This document shows positions 43,813-51,943 of a stretch of 64,000 nucleotides of DNA, piece after piece. The DNA lies in contig NZ_FNHB01000003.1 of assembly GCF_900104455.1 (NCBI RefSeq), forward strand, positions 104,622-168,621, given 5' to 3'. The stretch is from Dendrosporobacter quercicolus. Lineage in GTDB: Bacteria > Bacillota > Negativicutes > DSM-1736 > Dendrosporobacteraceae. The first letter of the stretch is position 1, and the number at the start of each line of letters is the position of its first letter. The notes under the pieces are model-generated. The model made no database searches. It was not told where the DNA came from and saw only the letters and a list, made by a program, of their open reading frames with translations. A program made the translations under genes and the position numbers.

Positions 43813-44847
43813 ATGAAAAAAGCACACAAGAGTATCGGTCTTTTACTGACTATGTTCCTATTAATCGCTTCCCTGGCAGGCTGCGGCGGTACGAAAGGAA
43901 CGGGAGACAGCGCCAAGGGGCCGGCAAAAGTCCGTGTTCAGCTAAAATGGTTGCCTTCGGCGCAATTTATGGGGTTTTATTACGCTAAGGAAAAAGGTTA
44001 TTACGCGGCGGAAGGTCTTGACGTTGAATTAATCAACGGGGGGCCGGATCTGGTTTCAACCAATCAGGTTTCCGTCGGCGCGGCCGAATTCGGTATCGCC
44101 AACCTTTACAGTGTTCTGCCTTTTATTGAGAAAGGACATCCTGTGGTGGAAATCGGTCAAATCTTTCAGAAAAGCTCTTTTTTGCTAGTATCCAAAAAAG
44201 AAAAAGGAATTAACAGTCCTCAAGATCTTGCCGGCAAGAAAGTAGGCGCTTGGCTGGGATCGGCGGAATTCCCGGTTTATGCCCTGCTGGATAAGTACGG
44301 CATCGATAAGGATAAGGATCTTACGATCGTCAAACAGGACAATACGATGGATGCTCTGCTTAACGGGTCTTTGGACGCGGCTTCGGCGCATACCTATAAT
44401 GAATATCTGGTGCTGCTGAAAGCCGGTTTACGCCCGGAGGATATCAATGTCATTGATCTGGAACAAGAAGGAAGCGGCATGCTGGAGGACTGCTTAATCG
44501 TGAATAGTGAATGGCTGGCTGAAAATAAGGATATTGCCGTTAAATTTATGAGGGCTACCATGAAAGGCTGGGCAGAGGCTTGCAAGGACCCGGAGGCAGC
44601 GACCGAAATTGTCTGGAAATATCTTGATGCGGCCAGTAACAATAAGGAACACCAGTTGAATTTTGCCAAAGAAATTGCTAAGCTTGTTGCCCCTTCCGGC
44701 GCCAACGCCGCCCAAATGCTTTATCTCGATGAAGCACAGATTAAAGCTACCCAGGATTTGGCCTTAAAGTACAAGGTGATTAAAAAAGTACCTGACAAAG
44801 TTTATGATAAGCAGTTGTGGGAGGAAGCGGCTAAATCTTTACAATAG
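43813..44847 (+). CDS. ABC substrate-binding lipoprotein, NMT1/THI5-like
   Basis: A 344-residue lipoprotein with lipobox SLAGC. The opening VRVQLKWLPSAQFMGFYYAK, then EKGYYAAEGLDVELINGGPD, is the characteristic start of the NMT1/THI5-like group that binds pyrimidines (hydroxymethylpyrimidine precursors) and flavins. I use ATG 43813, seven bases after AGGGG. It is the fourth gene of the importer. With the downstream dihydropyrimidine and amidohydrolase enzymes, a pyrimidine base, hydantoin or thiopyrimidine is the likely ligand. This is inference from context and family. Confidence 0.9.
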   Translation: MKKAHKSIGLLLTMFLLIASLAGCGGTKGTGDSAKGPAKVRVQLKWLPSAQFMGFYYAKEKGYYAAEGLDVELINGGPDLVSTNQVSVGAAEFGIANLYSVLPFIEKGHPVVEIGQIFQKSSFLLVSKKEKGINSPQDLAGKKVGAWLGSAEFPVYALLDKYGIDKDKDLTIVKQDNTMDALLNGSLDAASAHTYNEYLVLLKAGLRPEDINVIDLEQEGSGMLEDCLIVNSEWLAENKDIAVKFMRATMKGWAEACKDPEAATEIVWKYLDAASNNKEHQLNFAKEIAKLVAPSGANAAQMLYLDEAQIKATQDLALKYKVIKKVPDKVYDKQLWEEAAKSLQ

Positions 44848-44949
44848 GATGAACCGAGGGTCTGGGGTCGGGGAGGCTTTCTCCCCGTGGACCATCTTGT
44901 CTTAAGCTGCTCCGGAAATTTTTGTTTGAAAGGATGAGAGGTTTTATTC

Positions 44950-45585
44950 ATGTCATTGCACAAAGAAGATGCCCGCAGCAAAAAAATCATATTTGTGGCC
45001 AATTGCCTGCTGAATGCCAATAATAAAGTGCGTGAATTTGCGCGCTATTCAGGGATGTTTTCGGAAGTAATCCGGATATTGGATCATTTTGGTCTAGGCG
45101 TTATGCAGCTGCCTTGCCCGGAAACCCTGTATATGGGAAACCAGCGCTGGTGGAACAGCCGCAATCTCTATGACAATACTGGCTACCGGCGGTTTTGCCG
45201 TCAATTGGCCAGTCAAACAACTGATTATCTGGAGAATTACGAGAAGGTCGATTATGATGTAGTGGCGATTTTGACTTGTGACGGTTCACCGACCTGCGGC
45301 AGCACCATGTCGAGTTATTGCGAGGACTGGGGAGGCCGCCCTAAGGAGGTGCCCCGGACGCTTGTCGATCAACCGGGCATCTATATGGAAGAGTTAAAAA
45401 AAGAAATCATGGAGCGTCAACTGCCAGTTCCTTTTATTTATGGGCTGGCTATGGATGATCGCAACCGGACCAATGACCAAATCCTCGCGGCATTCAGCGA
45501 GTTTATGGAAAATATGCTGGCAACCCCGGAAAACAAGCAGGAAACTCTAGCGAAAACGGATGTGAAGTCATGGCGGCAACATTAA
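44950..45585 (+). CDS. TudS/DUF523-like iron-sulfur protein, putative thiopyrimidine desulfurase
   Basis: A 211-residue protein with a DUF523-like layout. Cysteines lie at NCLLN (Cys19), LPCPE (Cys56) and TCDGSPTCGS (Cys110, Cys116). In TudS-type 2-thiouracil desulfurases three conserved cysteines hold a [4Fe-4S] cluster that takes the sulfur from the substrate. The R-x-x-G-x motif after CLL of classic DUF523 is altered (NANNKVREFARYSG), so this is a divergent branch. ATG follows a weak GAGAGG. It lies between the importer and preA and overlaps preA by 16 bases. Conversion of a thiouracil to uracil before ring reduction is a specific prediction. Confidence 0.7.
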   Translation: MSLHKEDARSKKIIFVANCLLNANNKVREFARYSGMFSEVIRILDHFGLGVMQLPCPETLYMGNQRWWNSRNLYDNTGYRRFCRQLASQTTDYLENYEKVDYDVVAILTCDGSPTCGSTMSSYCEDWGGRPKEVPRTLVDQPGIYMEELKKEIMERQLPVPFIYGLAMDDRNRTNDQILAAFSEFMENMLATPENKQETLAKTDVKSWRQH

Positions 45586-46766
45586 AGACCAATTTTGTTG
45601 GCATACAGATGCCTAATCCCTTTATGCTTGCGTCCGCGCCTCCCACCACTTCAGCGGAGAATATCGCCAGGAGTTTTGAACGTGGCTGGGGCGGTGCGGT
45701 GATTAAAACTGTACAATATTCTCCCCGGTGGATTAAACCGAATGTTAGTCCCCGTATCCATGCAGTGAAAGATAGAAACCAGATTATCGGTTTTACCAAT
45801 TTTGAAATTGGCAGTCAGAAAACGTTGGAAGAATGGGCAAAAGGGATTGCTTGGCTCAAGCAGCGTTTCCCGGAGCACGGCGTTCTGGCAAGCCTGATGC
45901 ACACCGATGTCCTTAAAGAAGAAGAATGGCGTGAGACGACCCGGATTCTTGATGATGCCGGCGCTGACGGATTTGAACTGAATCTTTCCTGCTCGCACGG
46001 CCAGGCGGAAAGCGGCTGTGGCGCAATGCTGGGAGTAGACGAAGAAAAAATTAAAATGGTCGTTTCCTGGGTCCGGGAAGAAACAACAAAGCCGGTGATG
46101 CCGAAACTTACCGCCCTGACGATGAATGTACAGGGCAAAGGGCTTGCCGCCAAAGCCGGCGGCGCCAGCGCGATTACTGCCATCAATACCATGAATTCTC
46201 TGCCCGGAATCGATCTTGATCGTTTTGTTCCTTATAATATGGTTGACGGCATGAGTGCGCCGCAGGGTCTAAGCGGCAAGGCGATCAAACCCATTGCTTT
46301 AGGCTGTGTGATGCGGCTGGCTTTAGCGACGGGGCTGCCGATTTCGGCCACCGGCGGGGTTTATACCTGGCGGGATGCCGCCGAATTTATCTCGTTGGGC
46401 GCTCAGACGATCCAGGTCTGTTCGGCGGTGATGGAAAACGGCTACGGCATTATTGACCAACTGACCGGCGGCTTATTGGATTATATGGAAAGAATGCATT
46501 TCGCCAGCATCGACAGTTTCCGCGGCAAAGCGCTTGCTCATATCACCAGGCAAATTGACCTCAGCCGAGAACACAAGGTTGTCGCGTCAGTGGATGCCTC
46601 CCGCTGCATCGGCTGTGAAAAATGTATTCATTCCTGCCGGGATAGTGGTTATGAAGCCCTGCGCTTGGAGGGGAAGACTGCGGTGTGTGACAGAACCCAG
46701 TGTGACGGCTGCGGGCTGTGCGCTCAGGTTTGTCCAAGGGAATGTATTTCGTTTATCAAAAAATAA
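45570..46766 (+). CDS. preA: Dihydropyrimidine dehydrogenase-type subunit PreA
   Basis: A 398-residue flavoenzyme subunit. Residues 1-310 form the FMN TIM barrel of the dihydroorotate/dihydropyrimidine dehydrogenase class (NPFMLASAPPTTSAENIARS, GADGFELNLSCSHG, SATGGVYTWRDAAEF). The C terminus carries two 4Fe-4S clusters in CIGCEKCIHSC and CDGCGLCAQVCP. PreA with PreT reduces uracil and thymine with NADH. No PreT-like gene is in the window, so the electron donor is unknown. The start overlaps the TudS-like gene by 16 bases. Confidence 0.92.
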   Translation: MAATLKTNFVGIQMPNPFMLASAPPTTSAENIARSFERGWGGAVIKTVQYSPRWIKPNVSPRIHAVKDRNQIIGFTNFEIGSQKTLEEWAKGIAWLKQRFPEHGVLASLMHTDVLKEEEWRETTRILDDAGADGFELNLSCSHGQAESGCGAMLGVDEEKIKMVVSWVREETTKPVMPKLTALTMNVQGKGLAAKAGGASAITAINTMNSLPGIDLDRFVPYNMVDGMSAPQGLSGKAIKPIALGCVMRLALATGLPISATGGVYTWRDAAEFISLGAQTIQVCSAVMENGYGIIDQLTGGLLDYMERMHFASIDSFRGKALAHITRQIDLSREHKVVASVDASRCIGCEKCIHSCRDSGYEALRLEGKTAVCDRTQCDGCGLCAQVCPRECISFIKK

Positions 46767-46779
46767 GCAGGGTGTGACA

Positions 46780-48225
46780 ATGTTTAATGATATCAACATT
46801 TTAAATGGAACCTTGATATTTCCGGAAAACAGCCGGAAAGGCCATATTGGCGTCACTCAGGGAAAAATCAGCCAGATAACGGCGGACGCCCGAAAGCTCA
46901 CACCGGCGGAAAAATCGATTGATGCAGCAGGTTTGCTTGTTTTTCCAGGCTTTATTGATTCGCATGTCCATATTCGCGGCGGGGTATTTTCCTTTCGGGA
47001 GGACTTTGTGTCGGCGTCCTCGGCGGCCGCGGCCGCCGGCATAACCACATTAATGGAAATGCCGGGCTGCGCCAAGCCGGCTTCCACCCTGCAAAACTTT
47101 TTGCTGCGCGTTGCGGAAGTTGAGCGGGACGCCTGGGTGGATGTTGCGCTTTACGGCGGTGCAGGCGCGGATAATCTGGACCAGATTGTCCCGCTTGCCG
47201 CGGCGGGCGCGATTGGGTTTAAAACCTTTTTAATGCCGCCTGTCCGGGGACGGGAAAAAGAGTTTTACGGGTTGTGTGCGGCCGGGCCGGGCGAGCTCGA
47301 AAGCGTGATGACGCAGGTCGCAAAAACCGGATTGCCTTTAACCATTCACTGTGAAGATCCTGTTATTGTAAGCGCCAGCACGGAGCGGATGATGGCGCAA
47401 GGGAAAAACCGGGTCCGGGATTTTTGCGCCTCGCGGCCGGAGACAGCCGAAATCAAGGCGGTTGAAAGGGCAATTCGCGCCGCCGGTCAAACGGGGTGCC
47501 GGACGATTGTCGCCCATGTCAGCTCAGTTGCGGCCCTGGCGATGATTGTGAAGGCGCAATTGGCCGGCGTCGACATCCACGCCGAAACTTGCGCGCACTA
47601 TCTGACCTTTGATTCGGATTCCATGGACAGGTATGGCGTGTTTGCCCGGATGAAACCCCCGTTTCGTTCAAGGGTCAACGTTGACCGTCTTGTCTTAGGC
47701 TATGCTGCCGGCCAAATTGAAATAACCGGCAGTGATCATGCCCCGTTTACAAGACAGGAAAAACTGCAAAACGGAACTTCAATTTGGCGCGCTCCGGACG
47801 GACTGCCCGGTCTTGAAATGACCTTACCGCTCCTGTTCCGTCTGGTGGAGGAAGGCAGGCTGACGTATGAGCGGATTGCCGGCAATACGGCGGAAAACAC
47901 AGCGCGGCTGTTCGGACTGGCTAAAAGCAAGGGCCGGCTTGAGCCCGGCCGGGATGCCGATCTTGTTTTGGTCGCCCGGCTGGAGACGCCCGAATACCTG
48001 AAGCGTGCAACACTTCGGAGTAAAGCGCGGGACTGTGCGGTTATTTACGACGGACTGGCAGTACGTCATAAGGTGATGTATACGTTTGTCCGGGGCCGGC
48101 TGGCCTATGAAACCGGCAATGTGCTGCCGCAGAGGGGACAAGGCCGCTTTTTACAGCCGGATTCAAGGGCTGCTGCAGGAAGCGGAACTGCAATAAGAAA
48201 CGACAAGGAGAAAGGGAGCGTTTAG
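46780..48225 (+). CDS. Cyclic amidohydrolase (dihydropyrimidinase/allantoinase/dihydroorotase class)
   Basis: A 481-residue metal-dependent amidohydrolase. Metal ligands are seen in DSHVHIRGG, GAIGFKTFLM (the lysine that is carboxylated), TIHCED, VAHVSS and GSDHAP. The layout is nearer to allantoinase and dihydroorotase than to classical dihydropyrimidinase. ATG 46780 lies 13 bases after preA; an open frame extending into preA is incidental. In context it should open the ring of the dihydropyrimidine made by PreA. A hydantoin or allantoin substrate is the alternative. Confidence 0.88.
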   Translation: MFNDINILNGTLIFPENSRKGHIGVTQGKISQITADARKLTPAEKSIDAAGLLVFPGFIDSHVHIRGGVFSFREDFVSASSAAAAAGITTLMEMPGCAKPASTLQNFLLRVAEVERDAWVDVALYGGAGADNLDQIVPLAAAGAIGFKTFLMPPVRGREKEFYGLCAAGPGELESVMTQVAKTGLPLTIHCEDPVIVSASTERMMAQGKNRVRDFCASRPETAEIKAVERAIRAAGQTGCRTIVAHVSSVAALAMIVKAQLAGVDIHAETCAHYLTFDSDSMDRYGVFARMKPPFRSRVNVDRLVLGYAAGQIEITGSDHAPFTRQEKLQNGTSIWRAPDGLPGLEMTLPLLFRLVEEGRLTYERIAGNTAENTARLFGLAKSKGRLEPGRDADLVLVARLETPEYLKRATLRSKARDCAVIYDGLAVRHKVMYTFVRGRLAYETGNVLPQRGQGRFLQPDSRAAAGSGTAIRNDKEKGSV

Positions 48226-48226
48226 C

Positions 48227-49450
48227 ATGGTTCAGGCGAATCGTTGCCGGATTCAGCAAAGGTTGGAAAGAATTGCCGGATTTACAGTTGAGAAAGGCCG
48301 GATTACCCGTCCTACTTACTCGCAGGCGTGGGTTGACGCTATCCACTACTTGCGGTGCGAGATGGAAATGATGGGCATGGAGGTTCGGCTGGATACCTTT
48401 GGCAATCTTGTCGGCCGGTATAATCCGGGTAAGAGCACGGACAAAGCGGTTGGCATTGGCTCGCACCTCGATACGGTGGTCAACGCCGGGGCCTATGACG
48501 GCGCCGCCGGAATTGTAGCGGGACTCGAACTGGTTTCCATGATGCATGAAACCGGCTTGCAGCCTAAGCGCCCGGTGGAAATTCTGGCAACTGCGGATGA
48601 AGAAGGCCTCATCTGCCAAAAAGGTTATTTCGGCGCCCGGTTTATGACTGGAGATATGAGTGTCGACGAGGCATTATCCTATAAAAACGCCCAGGGAAAA
48701 AATCTGGAAATCCTGAGAAAAGAAAGCGGGATTTTTGCCGGTCGTCCTTTCGGCTCCGACATTGGCTGGGCTGCCGATTATTACAGCCGGTTTATTGAAG
48801 TCCATGTTGAGCAGGGCGCCGTGCTCGAAGAAAACCAGTATGATGCGGGCATTGTTGTAGGCATTGCAGGAATCGGACGGCTGTTTTTTGATTTTCGGGG
48901 GGAGGCTGATCATGCCGGTCCCACGGTGATGAAAGGACGCAAGGATGCGTTAGCGGCAGCCGCCGACTTGATCACGAAAGTGTGGGAAACCGGTCAGATT
49001 TATAGCGGCAGCGCTGTTGCAACCGTTGGCCGCCTGGCCCATTACCCCAACATTCACAATGTGATCGCCGGACAAGCGGAACTTATTGTCGACTATCGGG
49101 CGACAGAGGATGAACTTGCGCAACAGATCGCCGGCCGGATTAAAGAGTATGCAGCGGCTTTAGAAGAAAAATATGGCGTGGCTGTTCGGCTTAGTCATGA
49201 GCTGTATACGCCGGTCTTGCGCTTTTCTGAAAAACTGCTTGATGAGTACCGTTCGTTAAAAATTCCCAATACGATGGAATTATTCAGTTGGGCCGGCCAT
49301 GATGCCAAGGCCTTTGCCCAGGTTACCGATGCGGCAATGATTTTTATGCCCAGTATCGGCGGTAAAAGTCATTGTCCCGACGAATATACAAAAGTTGAGA
49401 GTTTCGAACTTGTTTGCAATTATCTTATCCGGCTTTTTCTGTCCGAATAG
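48227..49450 (+). CDS. M20-family carbamoyl-amino acid amidohydrolase
   Basis: A 407-residue zinc hydrolase of the hydantoinase/carbamoylase type (beta-ureidopropionase, allantoate amidohydrolase, N-carbamoyl-amino-acid hydrolase). Metal ligands are in GIGSHLDTV, NAGAYDGAAG, ATADEEG, VHVEQGA and SHCPDEYT. The dimerisation lid spans about residues 205-320. ATG follows AAAGGGAGCG and lies one base after the amidohydrolase stop. It would release CO2, ammonia and a beta-amino acid from the N-carbamoyl product, completing reductive pyrimidine degradation. If the pathway concerns allantoin, it would be allantoate amidohydrolase. Confidence 0.9.
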   Translation: MVQANRCRIQQRLERIAGFTVEKGRITRPTYSQAWVDAIHYLRCEMEMMGMEVRLDTFGNLVGRYNPGKSTDKAVGIGSHLDTVVNAGAYDGAAGIVAGLELVSMMHETGLQPKRPVEILATADEEGLICQKGYFGARFMTGDMSVDEALSYKNAQGKNLEILRKESGIFAGRPFGSDIGWAADYYSRFIEVHVEQGAVLEENQYDAGIVVGIAGIGRLFFDFRGEADHAGPTVMKGRKDALAAAADLITKVWETGQIYSGSAVATVGRLAHYPNIHNVIAGQAELIVDYRATEDELAQQIAGRIKEYAAALEEKYGVAVRLSHELYTPVLRFSEKLLDEYRSLKIPNTMELFSWAGHDAKAFAQVTDAAMIFMPSIGGKSHCPDEYTKVESFELVCNYLIRLFLSE

Positions 49451-49859
49451 TTGACTAACCGGGTAGCCTGCGTCCGTCGTCCGAAAGCAAGATCATCTTG
49501 TCGCGTGTTTGTTTTTTGTTTCAGTTGTCAAGTATTGTTGCGGACGCGCCGGGTTTGATAAAACCGCGGTTTCCGGTTGCGCTTATATCCCGGAAAAATA
49601 GGAAGAATGTCCCGCTTGCATTTCATAAAAATACGATATAATGATTGTGATAACCATACAGCAGCAGACGCAAGCCGGCGGTGTATTGATTTAAAGCCTC
49701 TTTAAGTGCTAAAAGTATAACCCAAGGGGATCGTCCGGTCTGGAAAGTGAGACAGGCTTGGAACCCTTGCCTCAAGGAGGCGATCTGGAGTTGCGACTGA
49801 TAGAAGATCCTTATTTTAAACTGCTGGGTTTACCTAATATTGAATACTGGGAGGGTGGA
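49451..49859. other. Gap after the catabolic operon
   Basis: No gene other than the possible 5' extension of the next one. The stretch holds promoter module copy B at 49592-49642. An in-frame TTG at 49791, 10 bases after GGAGG, could be an alternative start for the membrane protein. Confidence 0.45.
49592..49642 (+). promoter_or_regulatory. Promoter-like module, copy B
   Basis: It shares GGAAGAATGTCCCGCT and AAATACGATATAAT (TATAAT at 49637-49642) with copy A at 21254. It precedes an unrelated gene, so the module itself has been duplicated or recruited. Confidence 0.5.
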
Positions 49860-50240
49860 ATGGTTTCTTTTAGAGGCTGGGGGTTTCTAGGTCTGGTATA
49901 TGGCTTTATTGGTTTAACAGGAATACAGCTGCTGGCCCGTACGGTCACAGGAGATCCTGCCTATTTTCAAAAACATTTAACAGGCCTGGGATTAGTTGCG
50001 TGTCTAATTGCCGGCTTACTATGTTATGTGACCGGAATCTGGTTAAATAAAAATGAAAGAAAACAGTGGAAGCAGGACAGTAGGCCAGGAAAATTCCTGC
50101 TTGGTCAAAGCACAGGAAAATATAAGACCCTTATTCCCATGAATGGCCGCCATCAACTTATGTCTTATAATTTGGAGCATTGGTTCGTCATTTATATTTT
50201 TATATGGGCGCTGGGCGTGATTGCCGGTTTCTTTTTTTAA
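49860..50240 (+). CDS. Small membrane protein of unknown function
   Basis: A 126-residue protein with about three hydrophobic segments (FRGWGFLGLVYGFIGLTGI, GLGLVACLIAGLLCYVTGIW, HWFVIYIFIWALGVIAGFFF) and a basic loop between the second and third. The ATG follows a very strong GGGAGGGTGG; a longer form starting with TTG at 49791 is possible. I do not recognise the family. It is single, with its own promoter module shared with the exported-protein gene at 21352. Confidence 0.65.
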   Translation: MVSFRGWGFLGLVYGFIGLTGIQLLARTVTGDPAYFQKHLTGLGLVACLIAGLLCYVTGIWLNKNERKQWKQDSRPGKFLLGQSTGKYKTLIPMNGRHQLMSYNLEHWFVIYIFIWALGVIAGFFF

Positions 50241-50905
50241 TAGTCTATGTGACTGCGTTAAGCCCGAAGCTGCCGGGGAATGGCGGATTCAGCGGGGCGC
50301 CTGGTATAGTGATGATTTTGCTGGAAAAACCCTTTGTCACAGCCGTTCGGCGTAACATTGACGGAATTGTTTTCCGAACAATCAACGATCCGCATTATTG
50401 GAAAGCCGAGTATGAAGATCAACAGCGTAAGTTGCTGCTGGCTTGCCGCTTTTAACGTCCGCGGTTTCATTTGTATCACTGGCGTTCTTGCCAGGTCCAG
50501 GCGGCAGGCATTCGGCGAGAGGCCGGCAGATGAGAGAATCTGCCGGCTTCTTTTTGGTGGGCAAAAATCAACAGGAGGCCCGCAAGAGACTCGCCGGTTA
50601 CAAGCCAAATGATTTGCGGATATGATGTGGTCCACAGTTTAAAAAAAGCTATTTGGGCATGGTGTCGGGCGCGGAAGATGCCGGACGGAGCGGGCCAATC
50701 AGGCTGCCTTTTTTATGCTGAGGAATATACTAACAGCAGCAAAGCCGGGGCCGGCGGGAGTTTGATGAATTTCCGGCAGGATTACGGCGGCAATGCAAAG
50801 AATATTGAACGAATAAGTATTTCGATAGCGCTCTGTATTCGCCGTTTACAGTCAAACAGCCTGTTATGGCGGACTATTATATCAATTGCAATAGGGAGGT
50901 ACGCA
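50241..50905. other. Gap between the membrane protein and the TPR gene
   Basis: It contains a possible 47-codon frame 50313-50456 without a ribosome site and a terminator at 50522-50553. I cannot support a gene here. Confidence 0.4.
50522..50553 (+). terminator. Intrinsic terminator in the gap
   Basis: A perfect 10-bp stem (50522-50531 with 50538-50547, GCCGGCAGAT) and TTCTTTTT. Confidence 0.8.
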
Positions 50906-51877
50906 ATGCGATTTCATGTTAAACCGCGATTATGGTTCATGTATATTTTGATTATTATTGTGGCGGTCGTTTGGTCCATCTTTGAGACTAAGCCGGATTT
51001 AAGTGAAGTCAGCCGGCTGTCGCAAAATAAGCAGTATGGAGAGGCGCTGCAAGCGGTCAATCATATTCTGGAGGAGTATCCTGACGACCTCGATGCATTA
51101 AATGAACAGGGTTATTTATTGTTGCGCCTGGGAAGAAATGAAGAAGCCCTGCTGGCCTTGACCAAAGTTGTCGAAGAAGATCCCGCGCATGCTGCCGCGC
51201 TTAATCATTTAGCCTGGGCCTATCATAATCTGAGCCTGCAGCGCATCGCCAATGCTTATATTGACAGGGCTTTGCTCATTGGTCAGAATACGGATATACA
51301 GTATGTGAATAAAGCGAATATTGAATTGGCGCTTAACAATTATGCCAATGCGCTGAAGTATTACGATTTGGCCCTAAAGCTCAATGCCGGCAGCGAAAAC
51401 GCCGCATTCGGCAAAGGCCTGGCATATTACCGCCAAGCCAATTACCAGCAGGCGGTTGTCTGGCTGTCGAAGCACCTGGCGTTAGTTCCTGATGATCAGG
51501 ATGGCTGGAATTATCTTGTTTCCGCTTATCTGAAGTCCAATGATTATGCCGGAGCGATTGGTGAATATCAGAAGCGGATTGAACAGGAGCCTGGCAATGT
51601 TCAGCTTTTGGTCTCCCTGGGCGGCGTGTATACAACTATGCGGGAATATGGCAAAGCCATCGAATTGTTCGATCAGGCGATTGGACAAAATCCGGAGTTT
51701 GCTCAGGCTTATTATGAAAAGGGCCTGTCAATGATTATGACGGGAGATTATGACGCCGCTTGCGATCAACTGGTTTTAGCGGTTCGATATAATAAAGATT
51801 ACCTGTATTCTTTCAAAGATGAGCCGAAGCTGGACAAGATTAAGCAACTGCCTAAATTTAAACAACTGTTTATGTAA
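50906..51877 (+). CDS. Membrane-anchored TPR protein
   Basis: A 323-residue protein with one N-terminal helix (LWFMYILIIIVAVVWSIF) and about seven tetratricopeptide repeats, for example QYGEALQAVNHILEEYPDDL, NYANALKYYDLALKLNAG, EYGKAIELFDQAIGQNPEF and DYDAACDQLVLAVRYNKDY. Such proteins are scaffolds for protein contacts, probably on the periplasmic face here. ATG 50906 follows GGGAGG by six bases; the open frame upstream of it is not supported by a ribosome site. The stop codon is the first triplet of a 29-bp hairpin terminator. Partner unknown. Confidence 0.85.
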   Translation: MRFHVKPRLWFMYILIIIVAVVWSIFETKPDLSEVSRLSQNKQYGEALQAVNHILEEYPDDLDALNEQGYLLLRLGRNEEALLALTKVVEEDPAHAAALNHLAWAYHNLSLQRIANAYIDRALLIGQNTDIQYVNKANIELALNNYANALKYYDLALKLNAGSENAAFGKGLAYYRQANYQQAVVWLSKHLALVPDDQDGWNYLVSAYLKSNDYAGAIGEYQKRIEQEPGNVQLLVSLGGVYTTMREYGKAIELFDQAIGQNPEFAQAYYEKGLSMIMTGDYDAACDQLVLAVRYNKDYLYSFKDEPKLDKIKQLPKFKQLFM

Positions 51878-51939
51878 CCTGCCTAATAATAATGCGCATG
51901 GTCGTTTTTTGACCATGCGCATTATTATTAGGCAGGTTA
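51875..51939. terminator. 29-bp perfect bidirectional terminator including a stop codon
   Basis: Arms 51875-51903 and 51911-51939 are perfectly complementary around GTTTTTT. The left arm begins with the TAA of the TPR gene and the right arm lies five bases from the end of the convergent gene. Confidence 0.75.
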
Positions 51940-51943
51940 AGTA

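Noticed and set aside
50313..50456. A 47-codon open frame in the gap before the TPR gene
   Set aside because: It has no ribosome site and no similarity that I recognise.
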